Shown here piece by piece: positions 57,360-64,000 of a DNA stretch of 64,000 bases. The translations under genes and the position numbers were made by a program. The stretch is from positions 1,922,001 to 1,986,000 of the forward strand of contig NZ_CP110535.1 of NCBI RefSeq assembly GCF_026104355.1. Direction: 5' to 3'. This stretch comes from Halomonas sp. BDJS001. GTDB taxonomy: Bacteria > Pseudomonadota > Gammaproteobacteria > Pseudomonadales > Halomonadaceae. A model generated the notes under the pieces. The model was not told where the DNA came from. It ran no database searches and worked only from the letters and a program-made list of their open reading frames with translations. Within the stretch, counting starts at the first letter, position 1. Each line of letters starts with the position of its first letter.

Positions 57360-58247
57360 ATGACGATGATATTCGGCGTGCCAATGGCCGTCTTTATGGG
57401 GCAGCTAACGCTGGGCCTTGTGAATGGCGCCTTCTACGCACTGCTCAGCCTGGGCCTGGCGGTCATCTTCGGCCTGTTGAAGATCGTCAACTTTGCCCAC
57501 GGGGCGCAATACATGCTGGGGGCCTTCGCCGCGCTGTTAGGCTTTCGTTATTTGGGTATTAATTACTGGCTGGCGCTGCTATTAGTGCCGCTGGTGGTGG
57601 GTGCCTTTGGTGTGCTGCTTGAGCGTTTTTTGCTGCGCAGAATCGCTCACTTGGATCACCTTTATGGGCTGCTGCTAACCTTTGGTTTAGCACTGATTTT
57701 TGAGGGTACGCTGGTCAACTTCTTCGGTGTTTCCGGGGCACGCTACGCAACACCAGAAATTCTGCAGGGTGGTTTGAACCTTGGCTTTATGTTCCTACCT
57801 ACCTATCGCGCCTGGGTGCTGGTAGCAGCGCTGACGATGTGCCTGTTTACCTGGTTCATGATCGAGCGTACGCGGTTGGGTGCTTACCTTCGCGCGGGGA
57901 CTGAAAACTCGCAGTTGATGCAGGCGTTTGGCGTTAATGTGCCGCTGTTGATCACGCTTACCTATGGCTTTGGCGTTGGCTTGGCCGCGTTTGCCGGTGT
58001 GTTGGCTGCGCCGCTCTATCCGGTTTCGCCGACCATGGGGTCGAGCCTGTTGATCGTAGTTTTTGCCGTGGTGGTGATCGGCGGTATGGGCTCGATTTTA
58101 GGCGCTATTATTACCGGTCTCTCCATGGGGGTTATCGAAGGGCTGACCAAAGTCTATTACCCCGAGGCGTCCAATACGGTGATCTTTCTCGTCATGATCC
58201 TCGTGCTCATGTTGCGCCCTGCAGGGCTGTTCGGTAAGGAGGCATAA
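57360..58247 (+). CDS. ABC transporter permease, LivH-like
   Basis: A 295-residue inner-membrane permease of the LivH type with about eight hydrophobic helices. LGLAVIFGLLKIVNFAHGAQYMLGAF near the N-terminus is a family hallmark, and VVIGGMGSILGAIITGLSMGVIEG lies near the C-terminus. The frame opens at 57312, but the ATG at 57360 has GGCGAGGAGAG upstream and starts the normal N-terminus. A second ATG at 57366 is also possible. It is two bases before livM. Confidence 0.9.
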   Translation: MTMIFGVPMAVFMGQLTLGLVNGAFYALLSLGLAVIFGLLKIVNFAHGAQYMLGAFAALLGFRYLGINYWLALLLVPLVVGAFGVLLERFLLRRIAHLDHLYGLLLTFGLALIFEGTLVNFFGVSGARYATPEILQGGLNLGFMFLPTYRAWVLVAALTMCLFTWFMIERTRLGAYLRAGTENSQLMQAFGVNVPLLITLTYGFGVGLAAFAGVLAAPLYPVSPTMGSSLLIVVFAVVVIGGMGSILGAIITGLSMGVIEGLTKVYYPEASNTVIFLVMILVLMLRPAGLFGKEA

Positions 58248-58249
58248 GC

Positions 58250-59241
58250 ATGGTGGAATCTCAAACAATAGCGGCACCATCCGCCGTACTGGAGCGTCAG
58301 AAGCGGGCTAAGTTTCGCCGCAATATGTTCTATGTGGCGCTAATTGTCGTTGGGTTGCTGGCACCATTCTTAGCCTACCCCGTATTCTTAATGAAAGTGC
58401 TCTGTTTTGCGCTGTTTGCCTGCGCCTTTAATCTGCTGCTTGGCTATGCGGGGCTACTCTCTTTTGGTCATGCGGCATTTCTGGCCACCGGTGCTACGTA
58501 ACCGGCTACCTGTTGGCAAGCTACCCTGGGTTAACCCCAGAGCTGGGCATTATTGCAGGCACTTTGCTGGCAACCGTGTTGGGTGCGCTATTTGGGCTGC
58601 TCTCCATTCGTCGCCAGGGTATCTATTTCGCCATGGTAACGCTGGCGCTGGCGCAGTTGATGTTCTTTGTTTACATCCAGGCGCCCTTTACCGGCGGAGA
58701 AGATGGGCTGCATGGCGTGCCCCGTGGCGAGCTGTTTGGGGTGATCAGTCTGCGCAGCAATCTGGCGATGTACTACTTCGTCTTCGTGATCTTCCTGTTT
58801 GGCTACGCTCTGATTCAGCGCACGGTGCACTCGCCGTTTGGTCAAGTGCTAAAAGCCATTCGTGAAAATGAGCCCCGGGCAATATCGCTGGGTTACAACA
58901 CTGACGCCTATAAGCTTGTGGCGTTTGTAATCTCCGCGGGTTTGGCGGGCCTGGCGGGCTCGACCAAAACCGTGGTGTTCCAGCTGGCTTCGCTGACCGA
59001 TGCGCACTGGCATATGTCCGGCGAGGTGATCTTGATGACCCTGCTAGGCGGTGTGGGAACTCTGCTTGGGCCCTTGATGGGGGCAGGCATAGTAGTCAGC
59101 CTGCAGCACATCTTAGCGCAGTCGCCGCTGGGCAATTGGGTTAGCGTGATTCTCGGGATTATCTTTGTGGTCTGTGTACTTAGCTTCCGCAGCGGAATCA
59201 TCGGTGAGCTGGATAAAATGTACCGCAAAAACTTTAAGTAG
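58250..59241 (+). pseudogene. ABC transporter permease, LivM-like, split by a one-base frameshift
   Basis: Two adjacent frames together encode one LivM permease. The first ends with LLSFGHAAFLATGAT then TAA at 58499-58501. The second frame, read from 58495, continues as YVTGYLLASYPGLTPELG with the remaining helices, including SIRRQGIYFAMVTLALAQ, RENEPRAISLGYN and LLGGVGTLLGPLMGAG. Family members read GHAAFLATGAYVTGYL across the joint, so one base seems missing between 58494 and 58495 (GCTACGTAACC should be GCnTACGTAACC). There is no slippery sequence. Either a sequencing error or a real lesion; if real, the transporter lacks one permease half. Confidence 0.88.
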
Positions 59242-59315
59242 CCGTTTGTAATAGCGGTTTTAAAGAGTTGGTTTTAAGAGCGACTGCTCTGTGCCGTACT
59301 CACTGATTCTTCCCG

Positions 59316-59342
59316 TTGGGTGCCGTTTGGCACCCTTTTTTT
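59316..59342 (+). terminator. Rho-independent terminator after the ABC transporter
   Basis: GGGTGCC / GGCACCC, loop GTTT, followed by seven T (59336-59342). It lies 75 bases after the livM stop. Confidence 0.9.
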
Positions 59343-59430
59343 ATCCAAGCCATTTAGGTTCTAGCCTTTTGGGTCTAAGCCTAAGGTCGCAAGCGCTGGT
59401 ATGTTGCTTGTGGTCTGGTAAATAGATAAG

Positions 59431-59446
59431 TTAACGTAAACGTCAA
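59431..59446. promoter_or_regulatory. LiuR-type site upstream of the valine genes
   Basis: TTAACGTAAACGTCAA matches TTTACGTTAACGTAAA (54079-54094) at 13 of 16 positions and keeps both ACGT halves. It lies 47 bases before the acyl-CoA dehydrogenase start. Confidence 0.65.
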
Positions 59447-59493
59447 TTATAACGACAACACCCTGTGTGCTCGCACATTAGCGGAGATACGCC

Positions 59494-60648
59494 ATGAATT
59501 TTGAGCTCAATGAAGACCAGGTCGCCTTTGCCGATATGGCGCGGGCCTTTGCCCAAAACGAGCTGGAGCCCCACGCCGCCGAGTGGGATCAGACCTCGTT
59601 TTTCCCTGTCGATGTGATTCGCAAAGCGGGCGAGTTGGGCTTCTGCTCCCTTTATGCCCCCGAGAGCGTGGGCGGGTTAGGCCTTTCACGTCTGGATGCC
59701 AGCATCATTTTCGAACAGCTCTCCATGGGTTGCACCTCTACCACCGCTTATCTAACCATTCACAATATGGTGACCTGGATGCTGGCGGATTTCGGTAAGC
59801 CGGAAGCGGTCGAGCAGTGGGGCGCAAGGCTGGCCACGGGGGAATTGCTGGGTTCTTACTGTTTAACCGAGCCTAACTCAGGCTCCGACGCCGCCTCGCT
59901 GAAAACCACCGCCAAGCGCGATGGCGATCACTACGTGCTGACTGGCAGTAAGATGTTTATTTCCGGCGCCGGTAGCACCGACTTTCTGGTGGTCATGGCG
60001 CGCACTGGCGGTGAGGGCGCCAGCGGCGTTTCGGCGTTTGCGGTCGATGCCAAGAGTGACGGCATTAGCTATGGGCGCAAGGAAGAGAAAATGGGCTGGA
60101 ACAGCCAGCCAACCCGCATGATCACTTTTGAGGACGTTCGGGTGCCCGCCAATCATCTGCTCGGCAATGAAGGCGACGGTTTTAAAATCGCCATGAAGGG
60201 CCTCGACGGCGGGCGTATCAATATTGCTACCTGCTCTATCGGCACCGCCCAGCAGGCGATCAACAAAGCGCGGGAGTATATGCTGGAGCGCAAACAGTTC
60301 GGTAAGCGCTTAGCCGAGTTCCAGGCGCTGCAGTTCCGCTTGGCCGATATGGTCACCGAGCTGGTGGCCGCCCGGCAGCTGGTGCGCATGGCTGCTACCA
60401 AGCTGGACGCTGGCCACGCCGATGCGCCGACCTACTGCGCCATGGCCAAACGCTTCGCTACCGATGTGGGTTTCAAGGTATGCGACGAAGCGCTTCAGCT
60501 TTACGGCGGCAACGGCTATATCAAGGAGTACCCCATGGAGCGCTACGTGCGCGATACCCGGGTACACCGGATTCTTGAAGGCACCAACGAAATCATGCGG
60601 CTGATCATCTCCCGTCGGGTGCTGGCAGATGGCGCCACCGAGCTGTAA
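59494..60648 (+). CDS. Acyl-CoA dehydrogenase, probably isobutyryl-CoA dehydrogenase
   Basis: A 384-residue FAD acyl-CoA dehydrogenase. SYCLTEPNSGSDAASLKTTA, KMFISGAGSTDFLVVMART and the C-terminal GGNGYIKEYPMERYVRDTRVHRILEGTNEIMR are family motifs. Placed before a 3-hydroxyisobutyryl-CoA hydrolase and a 3-hydroxyisobutyrate dehydrogenase, it best fits oxidation of isobutyryl-CoA in valine breakdown; an activity on 2-methylbutyryl-CoA is also possible. A LiuR-type site lies 47 bases upstream. Confidence 0.88.
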   Translation: MNFELNEDQVAFADMARAFAQNELEPHAAEWDQTSFFPVDVIRKAGELGFCSLYAPESVGGLGLSRLDASIIFEQLSMGCTSTTAYLTIHNMVTWMLADFGKPEAVEQWGARLATGELLGSYCLTEPNSGSDAASLKTTAKRDGDHYVLTGSKMFISGAGSTDFLVVMARTGGEGASGVSAFAVDAKSDGISYGRKEEKMGWNSQPTRMITFEDVRVPANHLLGNEGDGFKIAMKGLDGGRINIATCSIGTAQQAINKAREYMLERKQFGKRLAEFQALQFRLADMVTELVAARQLVRMAATKLDAGHADAPTYCAMAKRFATDVGFKVCDEALQLYGGNGYIKEYPMERYVRDTRVHRILEGTNEIMRLIISRRVLADGATEL

Positions 60649-60701
60649 ATGACGATGAATAAGATAACGGTGGAAACGATAGCGACGGATAAGGAATGCC
60701 A

Positions 60702-61817
60702 ATGAGCAGCGTACTGTTTACTGAACACGCCACCCAAGACGGTCACGTGATTGCTGAGGTTAAGCTCAACGCCGAGCGCTCGCTGAACGCGTTAACGCTT
60801 GAGATGTGTGAAGAGATGTTGCCGCGCCTTCGCAACTGGGCCACTGACGAGCGGGTAGTGGCGGTGCTGCTGGACAGCGCTGGCGAAAAAGCGTTTTGTG
60901 CCGGTGGCGACGTGGTGAATCTATATAAAACGATTACCGGCGAGGGCGACCCCAGCTTCCCCGAGCGCTTTTTCGAGACCGAGTATCGGCTCGATTTTCT
61001 ACTCCATACCTACCCCAAACCGGTGATCTGCTGGGGCAATGGTATTGTGATGGGCGGCGGCATGGGGCTGTTAAGCGCCAGTAGCCACCGTGTCGTGACC
61101 GAGACCTCGCGTTTGGCCATGCCGGAAGTCACCATTGGGCTTTACCCTGATGTTGGCGCCAGCTGGTTTTTAAACCGGCTTCCCAACGGCGCAGGGCGCT
61201 TTCTAGCCATGACCGGCTGCCAGATCAATGCGCCAGATGCTGTACATCTAGGCTTGGCTGACCGCTGTATCGCCAGCCACCACCGTGATGCCATGCTGCA
61301 GCAACTGACCGACGCACATTGGGGAGCCGGTGAGAATACCGATGCCAACGGGGTGGTTAACCGCATCATGCGTGAGCTTGAGCAAACATCCCAGCCTGTA
61401 TTTGCTGAGATGGAAGCGCCCGTATACCAGCACTCACCGCTGATTCGCGAGTTGATGGATCACGACAGCGTGGAGCAAATTGTCGCCGCCATTACGGCAG
61501 TAAAAAGCGACAATAAATGGTTTGTCAAAGCCCAGCAAACGCTGGCCCACGGTAGCCCTGTCTCTGTTAAATTGATTGATGAGCAGCTAAAGCGCGCCAA
61601 GCATATGTCGCTGTCAGAGGTGTTCCAATCCGAAATGTCGCTCTCGGTGCAGTGCTGCCGCCACCGTGAGTTCCCCGAGGGTGTGCGCGCGCTGCTTGTC
61701 GATAAAGACGGGCAACCGAACTGGACGTATCCAGATGTGGCCTCGGTAGAGGAGAGCTTTATCAACGAGCTACTATCTTCCGCATGGTCGCAAAATCCGC
61801 TGGCGGATCTACGCTAA
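60702..61817 (+). CDS. Enoyl-CoA hydratase/isomerase family protein, probably 3-hydroxyisobutyryl-CoA hydrolase
   Basis: A 371-residue crotonase-fold thioesterase. KAFCAGGDVVNLYKTITGEGDP and GIVMGGGMGLLSASSHRVVTETSRLAMPEVTIGLYPDVGASWFLNRLP are characteristic of 3-hydroxyisobutyryl-CoA hydrolases, and the length is longer than simple hydratases. It releases 3-hydroxyisobutyrate for MmsB, which follows 37 bp later. The frame opens at 60696, but AAGGA directly abuts that ATG and the ATG at 60702 has six bases of spacing. The hydratase acting between the dehydrogenase and this enzyme was not seen here. Confidence 0.88.
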   Translation: MSSVLFTEHATQDGHVIAEVKLNAERSLNALTLEMCEEMLPRLRNWATDERVVAVLLDSAGEKAFCAGGDVVNLYKTITGEGDPSFPERFFETEYRLDFLLHTYPKPVICWGNGIVMGGGMGLLSASSHRVVTETSRLAMPEVTIGLYPDVGASWFLNRLPNGAGRFLAMTGCQINAPDAVHLGLADRCIASHHRDAMLQQLTDAHWGAGENTDANGVVNRIMRELEQTSQPVFAEMEAPVYQHSPLIRELMDHDSVEQIVAAITAVKSDNKWFVKAQQTLAHGSPVSVKLIDEQLKRAKHMSLSEVFQSEMSLSVQCCRHREFPEGVRALLVDKDGQPNWTYPDVASVEESFINELLSSAWSQNPLADLR

Positions 61818-61854
61818 TATAATCTTCCCATTACCGGCTAATAAGGATAATAAA

Positions 61855-62748
61855 ATGAACACCATCGCATTTATCGGCCTGGGCAATATGGGTGGCCCCA
61901 TGGCTGCCAACCTAGTAAAAGCAGGCTTTGACGTGCGCGCCTTTGATCTTTCTCAAGAGGCGCAAGAGACCGCCAAAGCGAATGGCTGTGAAGTGGCTTT
62001 CTCGGCCCAGGAAGCTGCCACCGATGCCGACTTTATCATTTCAATGCTGCCCGCCGGAAAGCATGTACGCGGGCTATATATTGAAGACGATGCGCCGCTG
62101 TTTGAAGTGATCAAACGTGGAGCGCTGGTCATCGACTGCTCTACCATTGATGGTGCCACTGCCCGAGGTGTTGCTGAAGAGGGCGAGAAGCTGGGTATCG
62201 GCTTTGTGGATGCGCCGGTTTCCGGTGGCGTGGGCGGTGCGCAAGCGGGTACCTTGACCTTTATTGTGGGCGGCAGCGAGGTCGAGTTCAGGCTGGCCAA
62301 GCCGGTACTGGAAGCCATGGGAAAAAACATCTTCCACGCCGGAGATCACGGCGCAGGGCAGGTGGCCAAAGCCTGCAACAACATGCTGCTCTCTATCCTG
62401 ATGGCGGGCACCTGCGAAGCGCTCAATATGGGCGTCAAGAACGGCCTGGATCCCGCGGTGCTTTCAGAAATCATGAAGCAGAGCTCCGGTGGTAACTGGG
62501 CGCTCAATGTTTACAACCCCTACCCAGGCGTCATGGAAAACGCACCGGCCTCCAATAACTACCAGGGCGGTTTTCAGGTCGACCTGATGATCAAAGACTT
62601 AGGCCTCGCCATGGATGTCAGTCAGCAAAGCGCCTCCGCAGTCCCCATGGGCTCCGCCGCCCGCTCACTGTTCACCCTGCATAAAGCCAAAGGCAACGGT
62701 AAACTCGACTTCTCAAGCCTGATGCAGTTCTATCAGGATAAAGAGTGA
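61855..62748 (+). CDS. mmsB: 3-hydroxyisobutyrate dehydrogenase
   Basis: A 297-residue NAD-dependent beta-hydroxyacid dehydrogenase that oxidises 3-hydroxyisobutyrate to methylmalonate semialdehyde. The dinucleotide motif is FIGLGNMGGPMAANL (residues 5-19), the substrate loop is DAPVSGGVGGAQAGTLTF (about 119-136), and the catalytic lysine is in GAGQVAKACNNM (about residue 174). An AAGGATAATAAA leader precedes the ATG. mmsA, the next enzyme, is not in the window. Confidence 0.94.
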   Translation: MNTIAFIGLGNMGGPMAANLVKAGFDVRAFDLSQEAQETAKANGCEVAFSAQEAATDADFIISMLPAGKHVRGLYIEDDAPLFEVIKRGALVIDCSTIDGATARGVAEEGEKLGIGFVDAPVSGGVGGAQAGTLTFIVGGSEVEFRLAKPVLEAMGKNIFHAGDHGAGQVAKACNNMLLSILMAGTCEALNMGVKNGLDPAVLSEIMKQSSGGNWALNVYNPYPGVMENAPASNNYQGGFQVDLMIKDLGLAMDVSQQSASAVPMGSAARSLFTLHKAKGNGKLDFSSLMQFYQDKE

Positions 62749-62757
62749 GGGTAAGGC

Positions 62758-62785
62758 GTGAGGTGTGAGGTGTGAGGTGTGAATC
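62758..62785. repeat. Heptamer tandem repeat
   Basis: Three exact copies of GTGAGGT (62758-62778) and a partial fourth (GTGAATC, 62779-62785) follow ten bases after the mmsB stop. Confidence 0.85.
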
Positions 62786-62807
62786 GTAAGTGGTGAGGAG
62801 CGGGGTT

Positions 62808-62898
62808 TTGTAGCGCGTGGTAACGAGTTTTGCGAGGAACGAGCAACACGAGGCACCCGTATGGACGGCCCCGCGCGAAAGGGCGGCGAAGCCGCCCC
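62808..62898 (+). repeat. Structured intergenic repeat, copy 1
   Basis: Shares TTGTAGCGnGTGGTAACGAG, the ACGAGGCACCCG core and a terminal hairpin with copy 2 (63644-63716). The hairpin here is GGGCGGC / GCCGCCC with loop GAA (62881-62897). It is about 18 bases longer than copy 2 because of an insert before the hairpin. The rest of the 240-bp mmsB-GST gap has no gene. Confidence 0.75.
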
Positions 62899-62988
62899 TG
62901 AGTCGCCACCAAGCCCGCCCCAACTTGCCACCCCAACCCAAGCGAGGCAAACTCAACTTCTTCTCTTTGCTCATATACAAGGACTACC

Positions 62989-63615
62989 ATGATCACGCTT
63001 TGGGGCCGCAACAACTCCACCAACGTCAAGAAAGTGCTCTGGGTGCTAGAAGAGCTGGAATTGCCGTTCGAGCAGATCCAGGCCGGGCTTGAGCACGGGG
63101 TAAACAACACTCCGGAATACCTGGCCATGAACCCCACCGGGCTAGTGCCGCTACTCAAAGACGACGCCACCAACAGCGTGCTGTGGGAATCCAATACGAT
63201 TATTCGCTACCTTGCCGCGCAGTACGGGCAAAGCAAGCTATGGATCGAAGCCCCCGCCGAACGGGCGCAGGCAGAAAAGTGGATGGATTGGTCGAACAGC
63301 ACCCTGTCACCCAGGCACCGCACGATCCTGATGGGCTATGTCAGAACCCCACCTGAAAAACGCGATAATGTTGCCCTTGAAGCGGGTATGCAGGCGTGTG
63401 AAGAGCTGTTTGAGTTGATGGATAAGGTGCTGGCCAAGCAAGCGTTCTTCTCGGGCAATGAATTTGGCCTGGGTGATATTGCCGTTGCACCCTTTATCTA
63501 CAACTTATGGCATATCGGCTTAACCTGGCAGCCGCGCCCCCATCTAGAGCGCTGGTACCAACAAATCGCTGAACGCCCCGCCTACCAAAAAGTGGTGGTG
63601 ATTCCTGTAACGTGA
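62989..63615 (+). CDS. Glutathione S-transferase family protein
   Basis: A 208-residue cytosolic GST-fold protein. The thioredoxin-like N-terminal domain (residues 1-80) has the catalytic-region [15 protein letters not shown] with Ser/Asn near residues 8-11, the cis-Pro in NPTGLVPLL, and [10 protein letters not shown] for the glutathione gamma-glutamyl group. The helical C-terminal domain contains [14 protein letters not shown]. The substrate is unknown; it resembles the YfcF/YfcG-like bacterial groups loosely. It is flanked by two copies of the intergenic repeat. Confidence 0.9.
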   Translation: MITLWGRNNSTNVKKVLWVLEELELPFEQIQAGLEHGVNNTPEYLAMNPTGLVPLLKDDATNSVLWESNTIIRYLAAQYGQSKLWIEAPAERAQAEKWMDWSNSTLSPRHRTILMGYVRTPPEKRDNVALEAGMQACEELFELMDKVLAKQAFFSGNEFGLGDIAVAPFIYNLWHIGLTWQPRPHLERWYQQIAERPAYQKVVVIPVT

Positions 63616-63643
63616 TGCTTGAATCTAAATGAGGTAAGCGCAC

Positions 63644-63716
63644 TTGTAGCGTGTGGTAACGAGTAGCGAGCGCAGCGAGAAACGAGGCACCCGCGGGAGG
63701 GCAGCGAAGCTGCCCC
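63644..63716 (+). repeat. Structured intergenic repeat, copy 2
   Basis: Second copy of the element at 62808-62898. It keeps TTGTAGCGTGTGGTAACGAG and ACGAGGCACCCG, and ends in GGGCAGC / GCTGCCC with loop GAA (63699-63715). The A-T pair in this stem replaces the G-C pair of copy 1. It lies between the convergent GST and ketopantoate-reductase-like genes. Confidence 0.75.
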
Positions 63717-63725
63717 AGGTAATGC

Positions 63726-64000
63726 CTAAAAGCTCGCCTCAACCTCCGCCAACTTATCATCCAGCGCCTGCAATACCTCGCACGCCAACCCATGGCGCTG
63801 GGCACTCTCAATCAACGGCCCCAAGATCGCCCCGCGCTCGGTGGGGCGTTTAGCCTCCACATCCTGCAACATCGAAGCCTTATTGTTCGCGGTGTTCTCC
63901 ACCACCTGCCACACCAGCGCCAACCACGCATCTTCACCATTGCCATCATTGGGCGGCGCAATGCCCTCGGCTAACATAATCGCCGCGACTTCCTTTACCA
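63726..64000 (-). CDS. Ketopantoate reductase-like protein, C-terminal part only
   Basis: The frame is open to the window edge, so the N-terminus lies beyond 64000. About 91 residues are visible, including ENTANNKASMLQDVEAKRPTE and the helix LACEVLQALDDKLAEVEASF. The NKASMLQDVEAxRPTE motif is that of the ApbA/PanE C-terminal domain, which reduces 2-dehydropantoate in pantothenate synthesis. Only the end is seen, so a paralogue with another role is possible. Confidence 0.75.
   Translation of the reverse strand, partial: VKEVAAIMLAEGIAPPNDGNGEDAWLALVWQVVENTANNKASMLQDVEAKRPTERGAILGPLIESAQRHGLACEVLQALDDKLAEVEASF

Noticed and set aside
58495..58501. Programmed frameshifting in livM
   Set aside because: No slippery heptamer, no downstream stem in the right place, and LivM homologues are made from a single frame. 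A missing base is simpler.
62733..63194. 153-residue minus-strand frame over mmsB, the repeat and GST
   Set aside because: It runs through the heptamer array and the structured repeat and overlaps two well-supported genes; no protein features.

Overview
The window is 64 kb of dense, mostly core bacterial chromosome from a gammaproteobacterium, most likely a member of the Halomonadaceae (Halomonas or a relative). This assignment is an inference. It rests on the protein sequences, the rpoE-rseA-rseB-rseC-degP-lepA-lepB-rnc-era-recO-pdxJ-acpS order, a BarA/GacS-type kinase next to cysM-rlmD-relA-mazG, and a marine-type leucine/valine catabolic block. I found no rRNA, tRNA, CRISPR array, insertion sequence, phage gene or integrase.

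Layout. (1) 1-3424: end of nrdE, then nrdF (class Ib ribonucleotide reductase) and a Nudix hydrolase. (2) 3504-8597: a TonB energy-transduction operon (DUF3450 protein, TtpC-like channel protein, ExbB, ExbD, TonB, TPR protein) behind a good Fur-box match. (3) 8744-13382: xthA with a small basic protein on the minus strand, then rhlB-like helicase and dinG. (4) 13444-14520: DAHP synthase (minus). (5) 14912-19649: sigma-E operon. (6) 19845-26138: lepA to acpS. (7) 26152-39185: barA (minus), then cysM, rlmD, relA, mazG, ppc, a DUF924 protein, rluF and a DUF1294 membrane protein. (8) 39216-41589: trpR-trpE-trpG on the minus strand behind a near-consensus TrpR operator, divergent from a Kef-type antiporter. 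(9) 43575-53978 (minus): an outer-membrane protein, a methyltransferase, an acyl-CoA synthetase and the leucine/isovalerate genes liuE-D-C-B-A with the MerR regulator liuR. (10) 54343-59241: a Liv-type ABC transporter whose second permease gene is split by a one-base frameshift. (11) 59494-62748: valine-pathway genes (acyl-CoA dehydrogenase, 3-hydroxyisobutyryl-CoA hydrolase, mmsB). (12) 62808-64000: two copies of a structured intergenic repeat around a glutathione S-transferase gene, and the end of a ketopantoate-reductase-like gene.

How it fits together. Regions 9 to 11 look like one branched-chain amino acid unit covering uptake, the leucine route to acetoacetate plus acetyl-CoA, and most of the lower valine route. 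Three LiuR-type palindromes (one perfect, one good, one degenerate) lie upstream of liuR, the valine genes and the transporter, so one regulator may coordinate all three. The stress genes (rpoE operon, relA, barA) are chromosomal housekeeping genes.

I see no wholly new multi-gene system. The best leads are the LiuR-type sites joining transport and two catabolic branches, the livM frameshift, the paired repeat with a compensatory base change, the His/Cys-rich tail on PdxJ, and the alternative stem-loops upstream of the ABC transporter. Everything was read by eye. Family names come from motif recognition, without database searches.
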